Below, piece after piece: positions 34,305 through 47,349 of a DNA stretch of 64,000 nucleotides. The notes beneath the pieces were generated by a model, which saw only the letters and a list, made by a program, of their open reading frames with translations, was not told the origin of the DNA and did not search any database. The DNA lies in contig JALSGP010000027.1 of assembly GCA_026982705.1 (NCBI GenBank), positions 62,001 through 126,000 of the forward strand. The letters are read 5' to 3'. How positions within the stretch are numbered: the first letter of the stretch is position 1; each line of letters opens with the position of its first letter. The stretch comes from Alphaproteobacteria bacterium. GTDB taxonomy: Bacteria > Pseudomonadota > Alphaproteobacteria > Geminicoccales > Geminicoccaceae. Position numbers and translations under genes: made by a program.

Positions 34305-34837
34305 CCCTTCGCCTCCCCCTTCTCCCGGCGTTCGAGGGCCGCCCGCTCGGCCCGGTATTCCTCGAGCCAGGCGTCGATCTCGGCCAGCAGCCGCGCCTTG
34401 TGGGTCCGCGCCCACGCCCGCGGATCCCAGGGCACGTCGTCGGGATCCAGCACCTCCTCGCGGTGGACGAAGACCCAGGCCGGCCGCCGCCGTCCGCCCG
34501 CCTCCACCTCCCGCAGCTCGGCGCGATACTCGTCGCACTCGTAGAAATCGATGCGGCGGATGTCCTCCGCCGCCGCATCGGTGAGGAGCACCCCCTGGGC
34601 GGCGGCGGCGGGATCCGTCACCAGCACCGGATAGGGGGTGCCGCGCGCCCGCACCACCCGGAAACCGGGCAGCCGCGCCGGCCGCAGTCGCGCCGCCGGC
34701 ACCGGATGGCCCAGCAGCCGCTCCAGCACCTCGCGGTCGGCCAGGGTCCCGAAGAAGAAGACGTCCCGCACGGGATGGTCCGGCGGGATCGCTTCGGCCC
34801 GGGCCAGCGGGGGCGACGGACGGTGCGCTTCGGACAC
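34301..34837 (-). CDS. Gamma-glutamylcyclotransferase-like (AIG2/GGCT) protein
   Basis: 178 residues. VRDVFFFGTLADREVLERLLG is the YGTL-type substrate loop of the GGCT fold (quoted here as FFFGTLADREVLERLLG), and IDFYECDEYRAELREVE holds the acidic catalytic region. Family members act on gamma-glutamyl dipeptides or as NUDIX-partner-like hydrolases; the real substrate is unknown. Start GTG 34837. Coupled to maf by a 4-bp overlap. Confidence 0.8.
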   Translation of the reverse strand: MSEAHRPSPPLARAEAIPPDHPVRDVFFFGTLADREVLERLLGHPVPAARLRPARLPGFRVVRARGTPYPVLVTDPAAAAQGVLLTDAAAEDIRRIDFYECDEYRAELREVEAGGRRRPAWVFVHREEVLDPDDVPWDPRAWARTHKARLLAEIDAWLEEYRAERAALERREKGEAKG

Positions 34838-34867
34838 CGGGCGGCCCTCCGCGACGGGGAGGGGAGG

Positions 34868-35077
34868 TCAGCTCTCCTCGTCCTCCTCCTCGTCCTCCTC
34901 GCGGCGCACCGTCAGCACCTGGCGGCCCCGATACATGCCGGTCTTGAGGTCGATGTGATGGGGGCGCCGGTACTCGCCGGTATCGCGATCCTCCACCACG
35001 GTGGGCGGCACCAGCCCATGGTGGGTGCGGCGCTTGTCGCGGCGCGCCTTGGAGACCTTCTTCTTGGGAACGGCCAT
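34868..35077 (-). CDS. rpmF: 50S ribosomal protein L32
   Basis: Small zinc-ribbon-like ribosomal protein, 69 residues. [19 protein letters not shown] and [19 protein letters not shown] are the alphaproteobacterial L32 hallmarks. The C-terminus ends in an unusual acidic tail, [10 protein letters not shown], beyond the normal end of about 60 residues. ATG 35077 has GGAGG nine bases upstream; a longer frame to the right lacks L32 character. Confidence 0.97.
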   Translation of the reverse strand: MAVPKKKVSKARRDKRRTHHGLVPPTVVEDRDTGEYRRPHHIDLKTGMYRGRQVLTVRREEDEEEDEES

Positions 35078-35278
35078 GACCCCTGTCCTCCGATCGCCGC
35101 CGTCTCCGGCACGAAAGGCGCGGCCGGAGCCGCGCATCGCCCGGGCACATAGTCGCCCGCGCACCGGGGGTCAATCGCGCCGGCGACGGCGGGTCGCATC
35201 GTCCTCCGCGGCGTCCTCTTCCACCTCCCGCTTGCGCCGCGCCCCGTTCCGTGCTCGGGAGGGGCGGGAGGAAGCGCC

Positions 35279-35779
35279 ATGTCCGGGTGGAAGGGTCGCA
35301 CCGTCCTCGCCCTGCTGCTGGCCGTGGCCGTCGCGGCGACGGCCCCGGCGGCGCCGCGCCGGGCGCCGGTGGTGGTGGCCGGCGTGGTGGCCCACGTGCG
35401 CGACGGCGACACCATCGTGGTGGGCCGCACTCCCGTGCGGCTGTTCGGCATCTCCGCGCCGGAACGCGACCATCCGCTGGGACGCGCCGCCACCCGCTTC
35501 ATGCGGCGGCTGGCCCTGGGCAAAGCGGCCGTGTGCCGGGGCGACGGCAGCCGCTCCCACGACCGGGTGGTGGCCATCTGCCGCATCGACGGCCGCGACC
35601 TCGGCGAGGCGGTGGTGGCGGCCGGCCTCGCCCGCGACTGCCCCCGCTATTCCGGCGGGCGCTATCGCGCCGTCGAGGCCCGCACCGGCCCCATCGTCGA
35701 GGACTACGAACTGCCCGGCTACTGCCGTCCGCGGGGGCGCCGCACCGCTCAGCTCGAGGGATCGTCGAGACTGCCGTAG
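35279..35779 (+). CDS. Secreted or periplasmic thermonuclease-family (SNase-like) nuclease
   Basis: 166 residues. A signal peptide (VLALLLAVAVAATAPAAP) is followed by an OB-fold nuclease: VRDGDTIVVG, RLFGISAPERD with the Arg/Glu pair, and DRVVAICRIDGRDLGEAVVAAG. This resembles the staphylococcal nuclease domain, cutting DNA or RNA with Ca2+. ATG 35279 has GGGAGGAAG a few bases upstream. The last 31 bp overlap the end of the convergent TadE-like gene. Confidence 0.85.
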   Translation: MSGWKGRTVLALLLAVAVAATAPAAPRRAPVVVAGVVAHVRDGDTIVVGRTPVRLFGISAPERDHPLGRAATRFMRRLALGKAAVCRGDGSRSHDRVVAICRIDGRDLGEAVVAAGLARDCPRYSGGRYRAVEARTGPIVEDYELPGYCRPRGRRTAQLEGSSRLP

Positions 35780-36321
35780 CGCGGGGCGGCGATCCAGCGG
35801 ACGTAGAGCAGGCGCTCGCCGCCCGGCAGGAATCCCACCAGCGGTCGGAAACGCAGGAACACCTCGGCCACGATCACCGCCTCGCCCGGATCCAGCGCCG
35901 TGTCGCCGAGGTCCGCGCGCTGTCCCGGCCGTCCCACGCGACTCGGGAGATCGAGGCCGAAGTCCGCCTCCCGCTGCCATGCCACCACCGGGACCCCGGC
36001 CCCGTCGGCGCGCACGCCCGAGACCAGGGCCCCACCGTCGCGGACGAGATCGAAGGGGGACGCGAGGCCGCGCAGGGCGTCGAAGGCGTTGTCCACGTCG
36101 GACTCCCCCAGAGTCCGCACACGCGCCACCAGATCGGCGAGGGTCGCCGCCGCCCGCTGGACCCGGTACTCGGCCAAGAGCCGCCAGCCCACGTCCAGCG
36201 TGCCCAGCAGCAGCACCAGCAGCACCGGTGCCGTCACCGCCATCTCCACCGCCACCGCGCCCCGGCGCGCCCGCCGCAGGGCCCGCAGCCGCGCACACCA
36301 GCGCCGCCACCGGCCCTTCAC
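35749..36321 (-). CDS. TadE-like pseudopilin-related protein
   Basis: 190 residues. A basic N-terminus is followed by RRGAVAVEMAVTAPVLLVLL, the TadE hydrophobic helix with the Glu after a prepilin-like Ala (RGAVAVE). The remainder is presumed periplasmic. Such proteins are minor components of Tad/Flp adhesive pili. GTG start overlaps the previous gene's stop (GTGA). Third and last gene of tadG-tadE-tadE. Confidence 0.75.
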   Translation of the reverse strand: MKGRWRRWCARLRALRRARRGAVAVEMAVTAPVLLVLLLGTLDVGWRLLAEYRVQRAAATLADLVARVRTLGESDVDNAFDALRGLASPFDLVRDGGALVSGVRADGAGVPVVAWQREADFGLDLPSRVGRPGQRADLGDTALDPGEAVIVAEVFLRFRPLVGFLPGGERLLYVRWIAAPRYGSLDDPSS

Positions 36322-36926
36322 GTCCCGTCTCCCGGGAAGGGTTCGTTGCGGACCGCGACGGCGGATTCCAGCACCAGCCGGCCATCGGGCGGCGCCAGCA
36401 CCGGCGCCAGCGGCGTGACCAGCCGCCAGACGGTGCGCACCCGGTAGAGCACCACGGCATCCGGCCCGCCCGCCCCGGGCGCGCCCATGTCGTCGTCCCA
36501 GCGGCCGTTGCCGTTGACGTCGGTGTAGGGTTCGCCCGGATCGCGGGTGCCGTTGCCGTTGCGGTCGACGAAGGGCTCGGGCCGCCCGATGGAGTCGAAA
36601 TCCGGATAGACGAGCGTGTCGATCCTCAGCGAATCCGCGTCCACCAGCGCCGGCAGACGTTCCTCCAGCACCGCCCGGACGGCCTCCTCCCGGCTCCGCC
36701 CCGGCAGGGTACGGCCGGTGATGCCGAAACGCGCCGCTTCTCCCAGGGCGTGATCGAGGGACACCCGCAGGAACAGCACCAGCCCGTATTCGAGGACGCC
36801 CAGGACCAGCAGCACCAGCGCCGGCAGCACCAGCGCGAACTCGAGGGCGCTCGCGCCCCGCTCGTCCCGATCCAGGGCCCCCGGGTCCGGACGGGGATCG
36901 GCGGCCGGTACCCGCACGGCCCTCAC
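36318..36926 (-). CDS. TadE-like protein with Ca2+-loop repeats
   Basis: 202 residues. DERGASALEFALVLPALVLL is the TadE processing/helix motif. In the periplasmic part two Asp/Asn/Gly-rich loops follow one another, DRNGNGTRDPGE and DVNGNGRWDDD, with the spacing of dockerin or thrombospondin-type Ca2+ loops, which is not usual for TadE. GTG 36926 overlaps the tadG stop. Confidence 0.78.
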   Translation of the reverse strand: MRAVRVPAADPRPDPGALDRDERGASALEFALVLPALVLLVLGVLEYGLVLFLRVSLDHALGEAARFGITGRTLPGRSREEAVRAVLEERLPALVDADSLRIDTLVYPDFDSIGRPEPFVDRNGNGTRDPGEPYTDVNGNGRWDDDMGAPGAGGPDAVVLYRVRTVWRLVTPLAPVLAPPDGRLVLESAVAVRNEPFPGDGT

Positions 36927-38197
36927 TCCGCGATCCGGAGCGCGCTGAGTTCGCCGGCGATGGTGCGGAAGGCGCGCTTCAGGTCGGCGCCGGTGGGCGA
37001 GGCGAAATAGTGGGCGGGGCTGGTGGCGCACTCGCGCATCAGGCGCTCGGAACCCGTACTGGCGCCGAAGGTGATGGTGTAGAGAACGATGCCGTCCTCC
37101 TTGATGCGCCGGCACAGGGTCAGGAGATTGCGATCGGCCTCCGCCTTGGAGCGCACCTCGTCGTAGCGCCGGCTCACCACGTTCTGACCATCGGTCATCA
37201 GCACCATCGCCCGGATGACGTCCTCGCGCGGGGTCGGCCGCGCGTCCTCCCGCCACAGTCCGCGCCAGCGTTCGGACAGGAGCCGCCAGCCCCAGCGCGC
37301 ACCCATGTCGATGCGGGTGGTGCCGGTGGCGGGCAGTCCCCGGATCGCCGCGAGGATGCGGGCGCGCGTGCCCGAGAGGGGCAGCACCCGTGAGCGGGGA
37401 CAGGGGGCCACGCTCCCCCGCCGCGGTCGCCACCATCCCCGCCCGGGTCGGCCACCGCCGCGGCGTACCCGGCTCTTGCGGAAGCGCTCCACCGAAGGCG
37501 GCGCGTCGGTGAGGGCGGTGGCGGCCGAGCGGGCCTCGGTGCAGCCGTTCCAGGGACCGCGACGGTCGGCGGCGACCAGCCAGTCGCGGTAAGACTCGCC
37601 GATGTTGACCCGGGCGTTGAAGGGCACGAGACCGATGCGGAGACGATCGGAGCTGGCCTCGCCGGCGAAGAGGATGTCCACCAGGGTGGAGGCGCTGTCC
37701 TTGAGGGCCCGGATCTTGCCGCAGCAGGCCATGGAGCCGGTGACGTCCAGCACCAGCGCCACCTCCATGGGATGGGCCGCCCGCACCACCACCGTGCGGG
37801 TGGTCACCGGGATCCAGTCCACCCGGGCCAGCCGCAGCAGGGTGGTGGACACCCGCGCCCGGGTGGTAACCACGATCCGGCCGCCGTCCGCCTCGGCCTC
37901 CACCCGCACCTCCTCCACCACCACGTCGTCGCGGCCGCGGAAGTTGGCGGCGAGATAGCGCCGCACCAGCCGGTCCAGATCCTGCGCATCGGGCCGGCTG
38001 CCGGCCGCCAGCGCGGCGGTGTCGGCGGCCCGCCCCAGTTCCGCCCGCACCATCATGCTCCGTCCCACGTCGACGGCGAGCCCCGAGGCCAGGGCCAGCG
38101 GCACCAGGGCCAGGGCCACCAGCAGGGCCACCGCCCCGCGCCGGTCGCGGACGAGTCCCCGCAGACGGATCCACGGACGAAGCCGGGAGCGTGCCAT
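36923..38197 (-). CDS. tadG: TadG-like protein with von Willebrand factor A domain
   Basis: 424 residues. DRRGAVALLVALALVPLALA is the TadG N-terminal helix. A vWA domain follows with MIDAS motif DVTGSM (about residue 145), and MVLMTDGQNV as a later metal-site strand. TadG anchors or assembles Tad pili. Between these a Cys-poor, Arg/Gly/Trp-rich insert (RRGGGRPGRGWWRPRRG) is odd. ATG 38197 has AGAAGGAAGG immediately upstream. The pilin (flp), secretin and TadA ATPase are not in the window. Confidence 0.82.
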   Translation of the reverse strand: MARSRLRPWIRLRGLVRDRRGAVALLVALALVPLALASGLAVDVGRSMMVRAELGRAADTAALAAGSRPDAQDLDRLVRRYLAANFRGRDDVVVEEVRVEAEADGGRIVVTTRARVSTTLLRLARVDWIPVTTRTVVVRAAHPMEVALVLDVTGSMACCGKIRALKDSASTLVDILFAGEASSDRLRIGLVPFNARVNIGESYRDWLVAADRRGPWNGCTEARSAATALTDAPPSVERFRKSRVRRGGGRPGRGWWRPRRGSVAPCPRSRVLPLSGTRARILAAIRGLPATGTTRIDMGARWGWRLLSERWRGLWREDARPTPREDVIRAMVLMTDGQNVVSRRYDEVRSKAEADRNLLTLCRRIKEDGIVLYTITFGASTGSERLMRECATSPAHYFASPTGADLKRAFRTIAGELSALRIAE

Positions 38198-38309
38198 CCT
38201 TCCTTCTCCACACGCGCCCCCAGTCTGCCCGCGAAGTGTTAAGAAAGGGTTGACGGCGCCCGCACCGATGCGCCCGGAGAGGCGGGGCGGGTCGTGGCGG
38301 GAGCGGGCC

Positions 38310-39272
38310 ATGGAGGAACCGACCCTCGGCATCGATCTCGGCGGGACCAAGATCGAGGCGGTGGTGCTGGACGGGGCGGGCCGCACGCGGTGGCGCCGGC
38401 GGCGGTCCACGCCCCGGGACGACTACGCGGCGACCCTCGAGGCCCTCGTCGCGCTGGTGGCGGAGGCGGAGGCGGAGACCGGCCGGCGGCTCGCCGTCGG
38501 CATCGGCCATCCCGGCGCCGTCGATCCCGTCACGGGCCGGATCAAGAACGCCAATTCCACCTGGCTCAACGACCGTCCCTTCGGCCGCGATCTCGCCCGC
38601 CGGCTGGCCCGGCCGGTGGCGCTCGCCAACGACGCCGACTGCCTCGCCCTCTCCGAGGCCACCGACGGCGCCGGGGCCGGGGCGGCGGTGGTCTTCGCCG
38701 TCATCCTCGGCACCGGCGTCGGCGGCGGCATCGCCGTGGAGGGGCGGGTGCTGGCCGGGCCCGACGCCATCGCCGGCGAGTGGGGTCACAATCCCCTGCC
38801 CTGGCCGGAGGCGGACGAGTGGCCGGGGCCGCCCTGCTGGTGCGGACTCCACGGCTGCATCGAGACCTGGCTGTCGGGGCCGGGACTCGCCGCCGACTTC
38901 GCCCGCGCCACCGGCGAACGGCTGGACGCCCGCACCATCGCCGCCCGTGCCGCCGCCGGCGACGGGGCCGCCCGCACCGTCCTCGACCGCCACGCCCATC
39001 GCCTCGCCCGGGCACTGGCGACGGTCGTCAATCTGCTGGATCCCGACGTGGTGGTGCTCGGCGGCGGCCTCTCCCGCCTCGACCACCTCTACGAGGCGGT
39101 CCCGCGCCTGTGGACGCGCTGGGTGTTCTCGCCGACGGTGCGCACCGCCCTCCGGCGCGCCCGCCACGGCGACAGCTCCGGCGTCCGCGGGGCGGCCCGT
39201 CTCGCCCGCCTGACCCGCGGGGCGGCGCACGGCGAGGGCGCGCGGCTGCGGGTGACGGTGGCGGAACCGTGA
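38310..39272 (+). CDS. ROK-family sugar kinase (fructokinase or N-acetylhexosamine kinase type)
   Basis: 320 residues. LGIDLGGTKIEAVVLD is the ATP-binding start, GHPGAVDP and ANDADCLALSEA are sugar/catalytic elements with the catalytic Asp, ILGTGVGGGIAV the phosphate 2 motif. The ROK zinc motif is CWCGLHGCIETW. No DNA-binding domain is present, so it is an enzyme, not a repressor. The exact sugar is not deducible. The start is ATG 38310. Divergent from the tad genes. Confidence 0.9.
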   Translation: MEEPTLGIDLGGTKIEAVVLDGAGRTRWRRRRSTPRDDYAATLEALVALVAEAEAETGRRLAVGIGHPGAVDPVTGRIKNANSTWLNDRPFGRDLARRLARPVALANDADCLALSEATDGAGAGAAVVFAVILGTGVGGGIAVEGRVLAGPDAIAGEWGHNPLPWPEADEWPGPPCWCGLHGCIETWLSGPGLAADFARATGERLDARTIAARAAAGDGAARTVLDRHAHRLARALATVVNLLDPDVVVLGGGLSRLDHLYEAVPRLWTRWVFSPTVRTALRRARHGDSSGVRGAARLARLTRGAAHGEGARLRVTVAEP

Positions 39273-39282
39273 CGTCCTCCGC

Positions 39283-39311
39283 TTGACGGTGGCCGGCGGC
39301 GGGCGCATGGT
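39283..39311 (+). promoter_or_regulatory. Promoter-like element for the CBS gene
   Basis: TTGACG (39283-39288), 17 bp, CATGGT (39306-39311), 45 bp before ATG 39356. The -10 is weak. Confidence 0.35.
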
Positions 39312-39355
39312 CGGAACTCGCCCCGGACGACCGGTCGGAGGGAGAGACACGGACC

Positions 39356-39796
39356 ATGAAGGTCGCCGACATCCTCGCCCACAAGGGCAACCGGGTCGTC
39401 ACCATCAAGAGCGACGCGAGCGTGCGCACCGCCGTCAAGCGACTGGCCCTGGAGCGGATCGGGGCGCTGGTGGTGAGCGACGACGGCGAACACGTGGACG
39501 GCATCGTTTCCGAACGCGACATCGTCCTGGCGCTGGCGGAGGAGGGAGCGGAGATCCTCGACCCCTCGCGGCGGGTGGAGGAGCTGATGACCCGCTCGGT
39601 GCGCGTGTGCACGCCCGAGGACAGTGTCGCCCATCTCATGAAGGTCATGACCCTGCACCGCATCCGCCATCTGCCGGTGGTGGCGGATGGCCGGCTCGTG
39701 GGCATCGTCAGCATCGGCGACGTGGTCAAGAACCGTCTCGAGGAGCTGGAGATGGAGACCAGCGTCCTGCGTGACGCCTGGCTGAGCTCCCACTGA
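39356..39796 (+). CDS. Two-CBS-domain protein
   Basis: 146 residues consisting of a tandem pair of CBS domains: VTIKSDASVRTAVKRLALER...IVSERDIVLALAEEG and VRVCTPEDSVAHLMKVM...HLPVVADGRLVGIVSIGDVV (each quoted in pieces). Such stand-alone pairs bind adenosyl nucleotides or NADH and modulate partners. Ends 7 bp before the DUF72 gene, so probably co-transcribed. Confidence 0.92.
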   Translation: MKVADILAHKGNRVVTIKSDASVRTAVKRLALERIGALVVSDDGEHVDGIVSERDIVLALAEEGAEILDPSRRVEELMTRSVRVCTPEDSVAHLMKVMTLHRIRHLPVVADGRLVGIVSIGDVVKNRLEELEMETSVLRDAWLSSH

Positions 39797-39803
39797 GACG
39801 GCC

Positions 39804-40567
39804 ATGGCGCGGGCGCGGGTGGGGACCTCGGGCTGGGCCTACGCCCACTGGCGGGCGCTCTTCTACCCGCGGGGGCTGCGCCAGGGCGAGTGGATCCGCC
39901 ACTATGCGCGTTTCCTCGACACCGTCGAGGTCAACGCCAGCTTCTACCGGCTGCCGCGGGAGCCGTCGATCGAGGGATGGGTGGCCCGCACGCCCGACGG
40001 TTTCCTCTTCGCCGTCAAGGCGTGGCGGGCCATCACTCACCACCGCCGGCTTCTGGACTGCGAGTCGCTGCTGGCGGAGATGTTCGCCCGTCTCCGCCGT
40101 TTCGGAGCCAAGCTGGGGCCGGTCCTCTTCCAGCTCCCGCCGCGCTTTCCGGCGGAGACGGCACGGCTCGCCGCCTTCCTGGAGATGCTGCCGGTCGGCC
40201 ATCGCTACGCCTTCGAGTTCCGCGATCCCTCCTGGCACACCGAGGAGGTCTACGCCCTCCTGCGCGCCCACGGCGCCGCCTTCGTCCCCTTCGATCTCGC
40301 CGGGCTCACGGGTCCGCGGGTGGTGACGGCCGACTTCGCCTACGTCCGCCTGCACGGCCACGAACGGCGTTATCGCGGCGCTTATGGCGAGGAGCGGCTG
40401 CGGGACTGGGCCCGCTGGTGCGGGGAGGTGCTGACCGCCGGGGGTGACGTGTTCGTCTATTTCGACAACACCGACGAGGCGGCCCACGCCGTCACCGACG
40501 CCCGCACGCTGCGGCGGCTGCTGGGCCGCTGGACGGTGCCGGTGGCGGCGGAGCGGGAGGCGAGGGA

Positions 40568-40571
<4 letters not shown>
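39804..40571 (+). CDS. DUF72 (YecE-like) protein
   Basis: 255 residues. RVGTSGWAYAHWRALFYP at the N-terminus and FAYVRLHGHERRYRGAYG near residue 190 are the family signatures; a TIM-barrel-like fold is known for it. FYRLP, PVLFQLPPRF and YFDNTDEAAHAV are other conserved blocks. Function is unknown. Its stop overlaps the convergent membrane-protein gene by 4 bp. Confidence 0.92.
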
Positions 40572-42639
<2,068 letters not shown>

Positions 42640-42643
<4 letters not shown>

Positions 42644-45351
42644 TGGCCGAGCCTCTCCAGGATGGCGGGCACGTGCACCTGGTCCGTCTTGTAGTTGCCG
42701 GTGAGCGCGTACATGGCGAGATTGACGCCGAAGCGGCGGGCCATCTCGCGCTGGTGCTCGCCACCCGGCACCACCGGAAAGAGGGGCTCGCCCAGTTCGT
42801 CGATGGCCCAGGCGCCGGCCCAGTCGTGGCCGCCGATCAGCACCGAGGAGACGCCGTCGTTGACGCCCGGCCGCGGCCGGTCCACCCACAGCGGCAGGCC
42901 GATGAAGCGGCCCGGAAAGTCCCGCAGCAGATAGAAGGCGCGGGTCAGCGCGTGATCCGAGGGCACCGGCTCCAGGGGCGGCAGATCGAGCTCCCCGAAC
43001 AGCTCGCGGAAGCGCCGCTCGCCCGGCCCGCCGCCGCTCTCGCCCGGAAGCAGCAGGCCGGCGTCACCCGTGTCGAACAGGATCATGCCGCCCCGGTCCA
43101 GATAGCGCTGCACCCGCTCGAGGGTGCCCGGCGCCAGATCCGGGTGCTCCGGCGGGACCGGCCAGTACAGCAGCGGGAACAGGGCGAGCTCGTCGCGAGC
43201 GGGATCGACGCCGACGGGGTCGGCCGGCTCCACCGCCGTGCGCAGGGCGAGGATCAGCGAGAGGCCCCGGAGCCCCGCCTCGCTCTTGCGGTCCACCTCG
43301 GGAATGCCGGTGCGCACCCACGCGAAGCGGGTCTCGGCCGCCAGCACCGCGGGATCCGGCAGGGGCTGGGCACCGGCGGCGGACGGTCCCGACAGCACCA
43401 GCACCAGGACCACCGTCGCCGTGCCGGCGGGAAGCAATCCCCGCAGGCGCAGGCTCGCCGCGAGATCCACCAGCGCCAGCAGCAGGGCGGCGGCGAAGAG
43501 CCAGGGGGCGAGCGGCCGCTCCACCTCCGCCACCAGTCCGCGCACCCGGTCGGCGTTCCGCGGCAGGGCCGGGAGGAGCGTCCGCACCGTGTCCTGGAGG
43601 TTGACGGCCACCGCCGCCGCACCCTCGCGGCCCGCCGGCCGCCACAGTCCCGGCGGGAAGTCGGGCCCCACCGGCCGGCGTCCGCGCGCCGCCGCCTCCA
43701 CCGGGGCGAGGCCGGCCGGTGCCGGACGGAGGCGTCCGAAGCCGTCGAGGATCCGGTCCGCCACCAGCGGTCCCCGGACCGGTCCGCCGCTGCCGGCGGC
43801 AAGGTCCAGCACCCGCCGCAGCATGTCCAGGAACATGCGCGAGAGGGCGAGATCCGACCAGGTGGGATTGGCGGTGGTGTGGACCAGCAGGAGCCAGCCG
43901 CGACCGAGGCGACGGCCGGTGACGACGGGCGTGCCGTCCTCGAGGGCGGCCAGGGTGTGGGCGGCCAACTCCGGCGAGGGCTCCGCCAGCACCTGCCGCC
44001 GCACCCGCACCTGCGGATCGACGGCGAGACCGGCGAAGGGACCGTCCTCGGGGAAGGGGGCGAAGGCCAGCGGCCGCGACCAGGTCAGCGCGGCGCCGAG
44101 GGTGCGCTCGCCCCGGCGCAGCCGCACCGGGAGCAGTGCGTCGCCGCCGGCGGCGAGGCGGGGGCCGGCGAAGCGCAGCACCACTCCGCCCCGCTCGATC
44201 CAGGTCCGCAGCCGCGCCACCTCGGCCTCGGGCAGACGGCCCACGTCGGCCAGCACCATCACCGAGACCGGACCGGCCAGCAGCCGGTCGAGATCGCCGC
44301 GGCGGATCTCCGCCCAGGGGGCGAGGGCGCGCGCCACATAGTGGAGATCGGAGAGGAGCGGCTGGTCCTCTCCGCCGGCGCGGGCCCCGAACAGCCCCAC
44401 CACCCGCCGTCGCCAGCGCTCGTCGAACAGCACCACCGAAGCGGCGCCGGGAATCCCCGCGAGCTCGAGGCGGGCGATGCGGTTGCGCATCTCGAGGGGA
44501 AGATCCAGTGCGGCCTCGGCGACCCGCTCCCCCTCGGCGAAGGCCAGCGTCACCCGCGCGAGGCCCTCGCCCTCCGGCCCGAAGGCCACCGCCGTCACCG
44601 TCGCGGCCGGACCGGCGACGGCACGCTCGGCCCGCACCCGCGGCACGCCCGGTTCCGCCGGCGGCACCAGCCACACGGGCGGCGGGCCGCCGGGCCGGTA
44701 GACGGTGAGTGGCCCCAGCCGCCGCAGACGCGCCGCCAGCTCCGCCACCGCCTCCGCCCCCTCCCCGGGAACCGTCCAGGGGCTCAGCAGCCAGTGCACC
44801 TCCGCATCGCCGATCTCCAGCCCCGCCAGCGCCCGTGCCGTCGCCCGCCGGTCGGCCGGCCACGGTCGCGGCGCGAGTTCACGCGCCAGCGCCCGCAGGC
44901 GGGCGGGACGGCCGCGGACTATCCGGATACCGGCGCGCGCCGGCGCCGTGGTGACCAGCACCGCCTCGCGTCCCTCGCGGTCGGCCCGGGCCAGCAGCGC
45001 CTCGAGGGTGCGCAGCCGGGCCGACCAGTCCGCCGCCGTCTCGAAGCCGTCGTCCACCACCAGCACCACCGTCTCCGCCCCGGCCAGCAACGGCTGGGGG
45101 TTCCAGACCGGCCCGCTCGCCGCCAGCACCAGCAGGGCGAGGATCGCCATGCGCAGCAGCAGCAGCCAGAGGGGCGTGTGGGCGGGCGTGTCCTCGCGGC
45201 TGGCGAGACGGGCGAGGATGGCGGCCGGCGGGAACGGGCGGCGCATCGGCGCCGGTGGCGTGATCCTGAGCAGCCACCACACCGCCGGCAGGGCCAGAAG
45301 GCCCAACAGCAGCCATGGCTGGGCGAAGCCGAGGGGAAGCCAGGCGCTCAC
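42640..45351 (-). CDS. BatA-like membrane protein with DUF4159 domain
   Basis: 903 residues. The N-terminus (FAQPWLLLGLLALPAVWWLL, then WLLLLRMAILALLVLAASGP) is the aerotolerance-regulator (BatA-type) membrane module. A vWA-like section (VVLVVDDGF) follows. After a second membrane region near residue 625 (LFAAALLLALVDLAASL) comes the C-terminal DUF4159 domain: FPLLYWPVPPEHP, GGMILFDTGD and a HALTRAFYLLRDFPGR stretch. GTG 45351 overlaps the DUF58 stop. It lies downstream of MoxR and DUF58, consistent with a chaperone/assembly unit in the envelope. Confidence 0.85.
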
Positions 45352-46242
45352 GGTCCCCCTCCCCGCCCGCCGGCGCGCGGGTCGAGCATGCGGGTGAGGG
45401 CGAGGAGTCCGGAGGCCGCCGGCTGGTCGGTGCGGTGGAGGGCGAGGGTGCAACGGCAGCGGGCGAGCCGCTCGCGCAGTTCCTCGCGATGGGCGGCCAA
45501 GAGCGCGCGATAGCGCCCGCGCACCTCCTCCACCCGACCCACCAGCGCCCGCGCACGGCCCTCGGGATCCTCGAACAGGACGCGGCCGGAGAAGGGCAGC
45601 TCCACCTCGCTGGGATCCCACAGCGCCAGCGCCGAACCCGCGATCCCGCGGGCGGCGTGGACGGCGACGCGGCGTTCCAGGGCCCGCGGCTCCACCAGGA
45701 AATCGGAGATCAGCACCAGCCGCGCGAAGCGGGGCAGCGGCACCTCGGGCGGCAGGGAGTCCGTCGGTCCCCCGCCCTCCAGCAGATCGGCGGTGAAGCG
45801 TTCGAGGCCGAAACGGCCGCCCGCCGGCCGGCGCCCGCTTCCCAGCAGCGCCACCCGCTCGCCACCGCGGATCAAGAGCACCGCCAGCGCCAGCGCCAGC
45901 AACTCCGCCCGCGCCCGCTTGTCCTCGCGCACGCCCGGGCCGCGATAGGCCATGGAGGGCGAGGCGTCGCACCAGATCCACACCGACTGCGCCGCCTCCC
46001 ACTCGTTCTCGCGCACGAAGCGGTGACGGTCGGAACGGGCGGACGCACGCCAGTCGATGCTCCGCACGTCGTCGCCGGGCTGGTAGGGGCGATACTGCCA
46101 GAAGGTCTCGCCGAGACCGGTGCGGCGGCGGCCGTGGAGACCCGGGGCCACCGAGGCGGCCACCCGTTCGGCCTCCACCAGCAGCGGCGGCAGCCGCTCG
46201 CCCAGGCGTTCCGCCGCCACCCGACGGGCGGCGCGGTGGGGC

Positions 46243-46262
<20 letters not shown>
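45348..46262 (-). CDS. DUF58 domain-containing protein
   Basis: 304 residues. The signature YRPYQPGDDVRSIDWRASAR occurs near residue 57, and RFVRENEWEAAQSVWIWCDAS leads into a vWA-like fold with DASPSM. LVLISDFL is the second metal-site strand. No membrane segment. DUF58 proteins act with MoxR ATPases. Its start lies 20 bp inside the MoxR gene. Confidence 0.93.
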
Positions 46263-47232
<970 letters not shown>

Positions 47233-47349
47233 GGTCCGCTCGCCGTCCACCGCCACCTCGTCGGCTGGAACCCCCGCCCGGCCGGCCGTATATAGCGGAA
47301 GATGGCGCGGCCGTGCAGCGGGGAAAGCGCCGGCCGGGAGGTGGCGACG

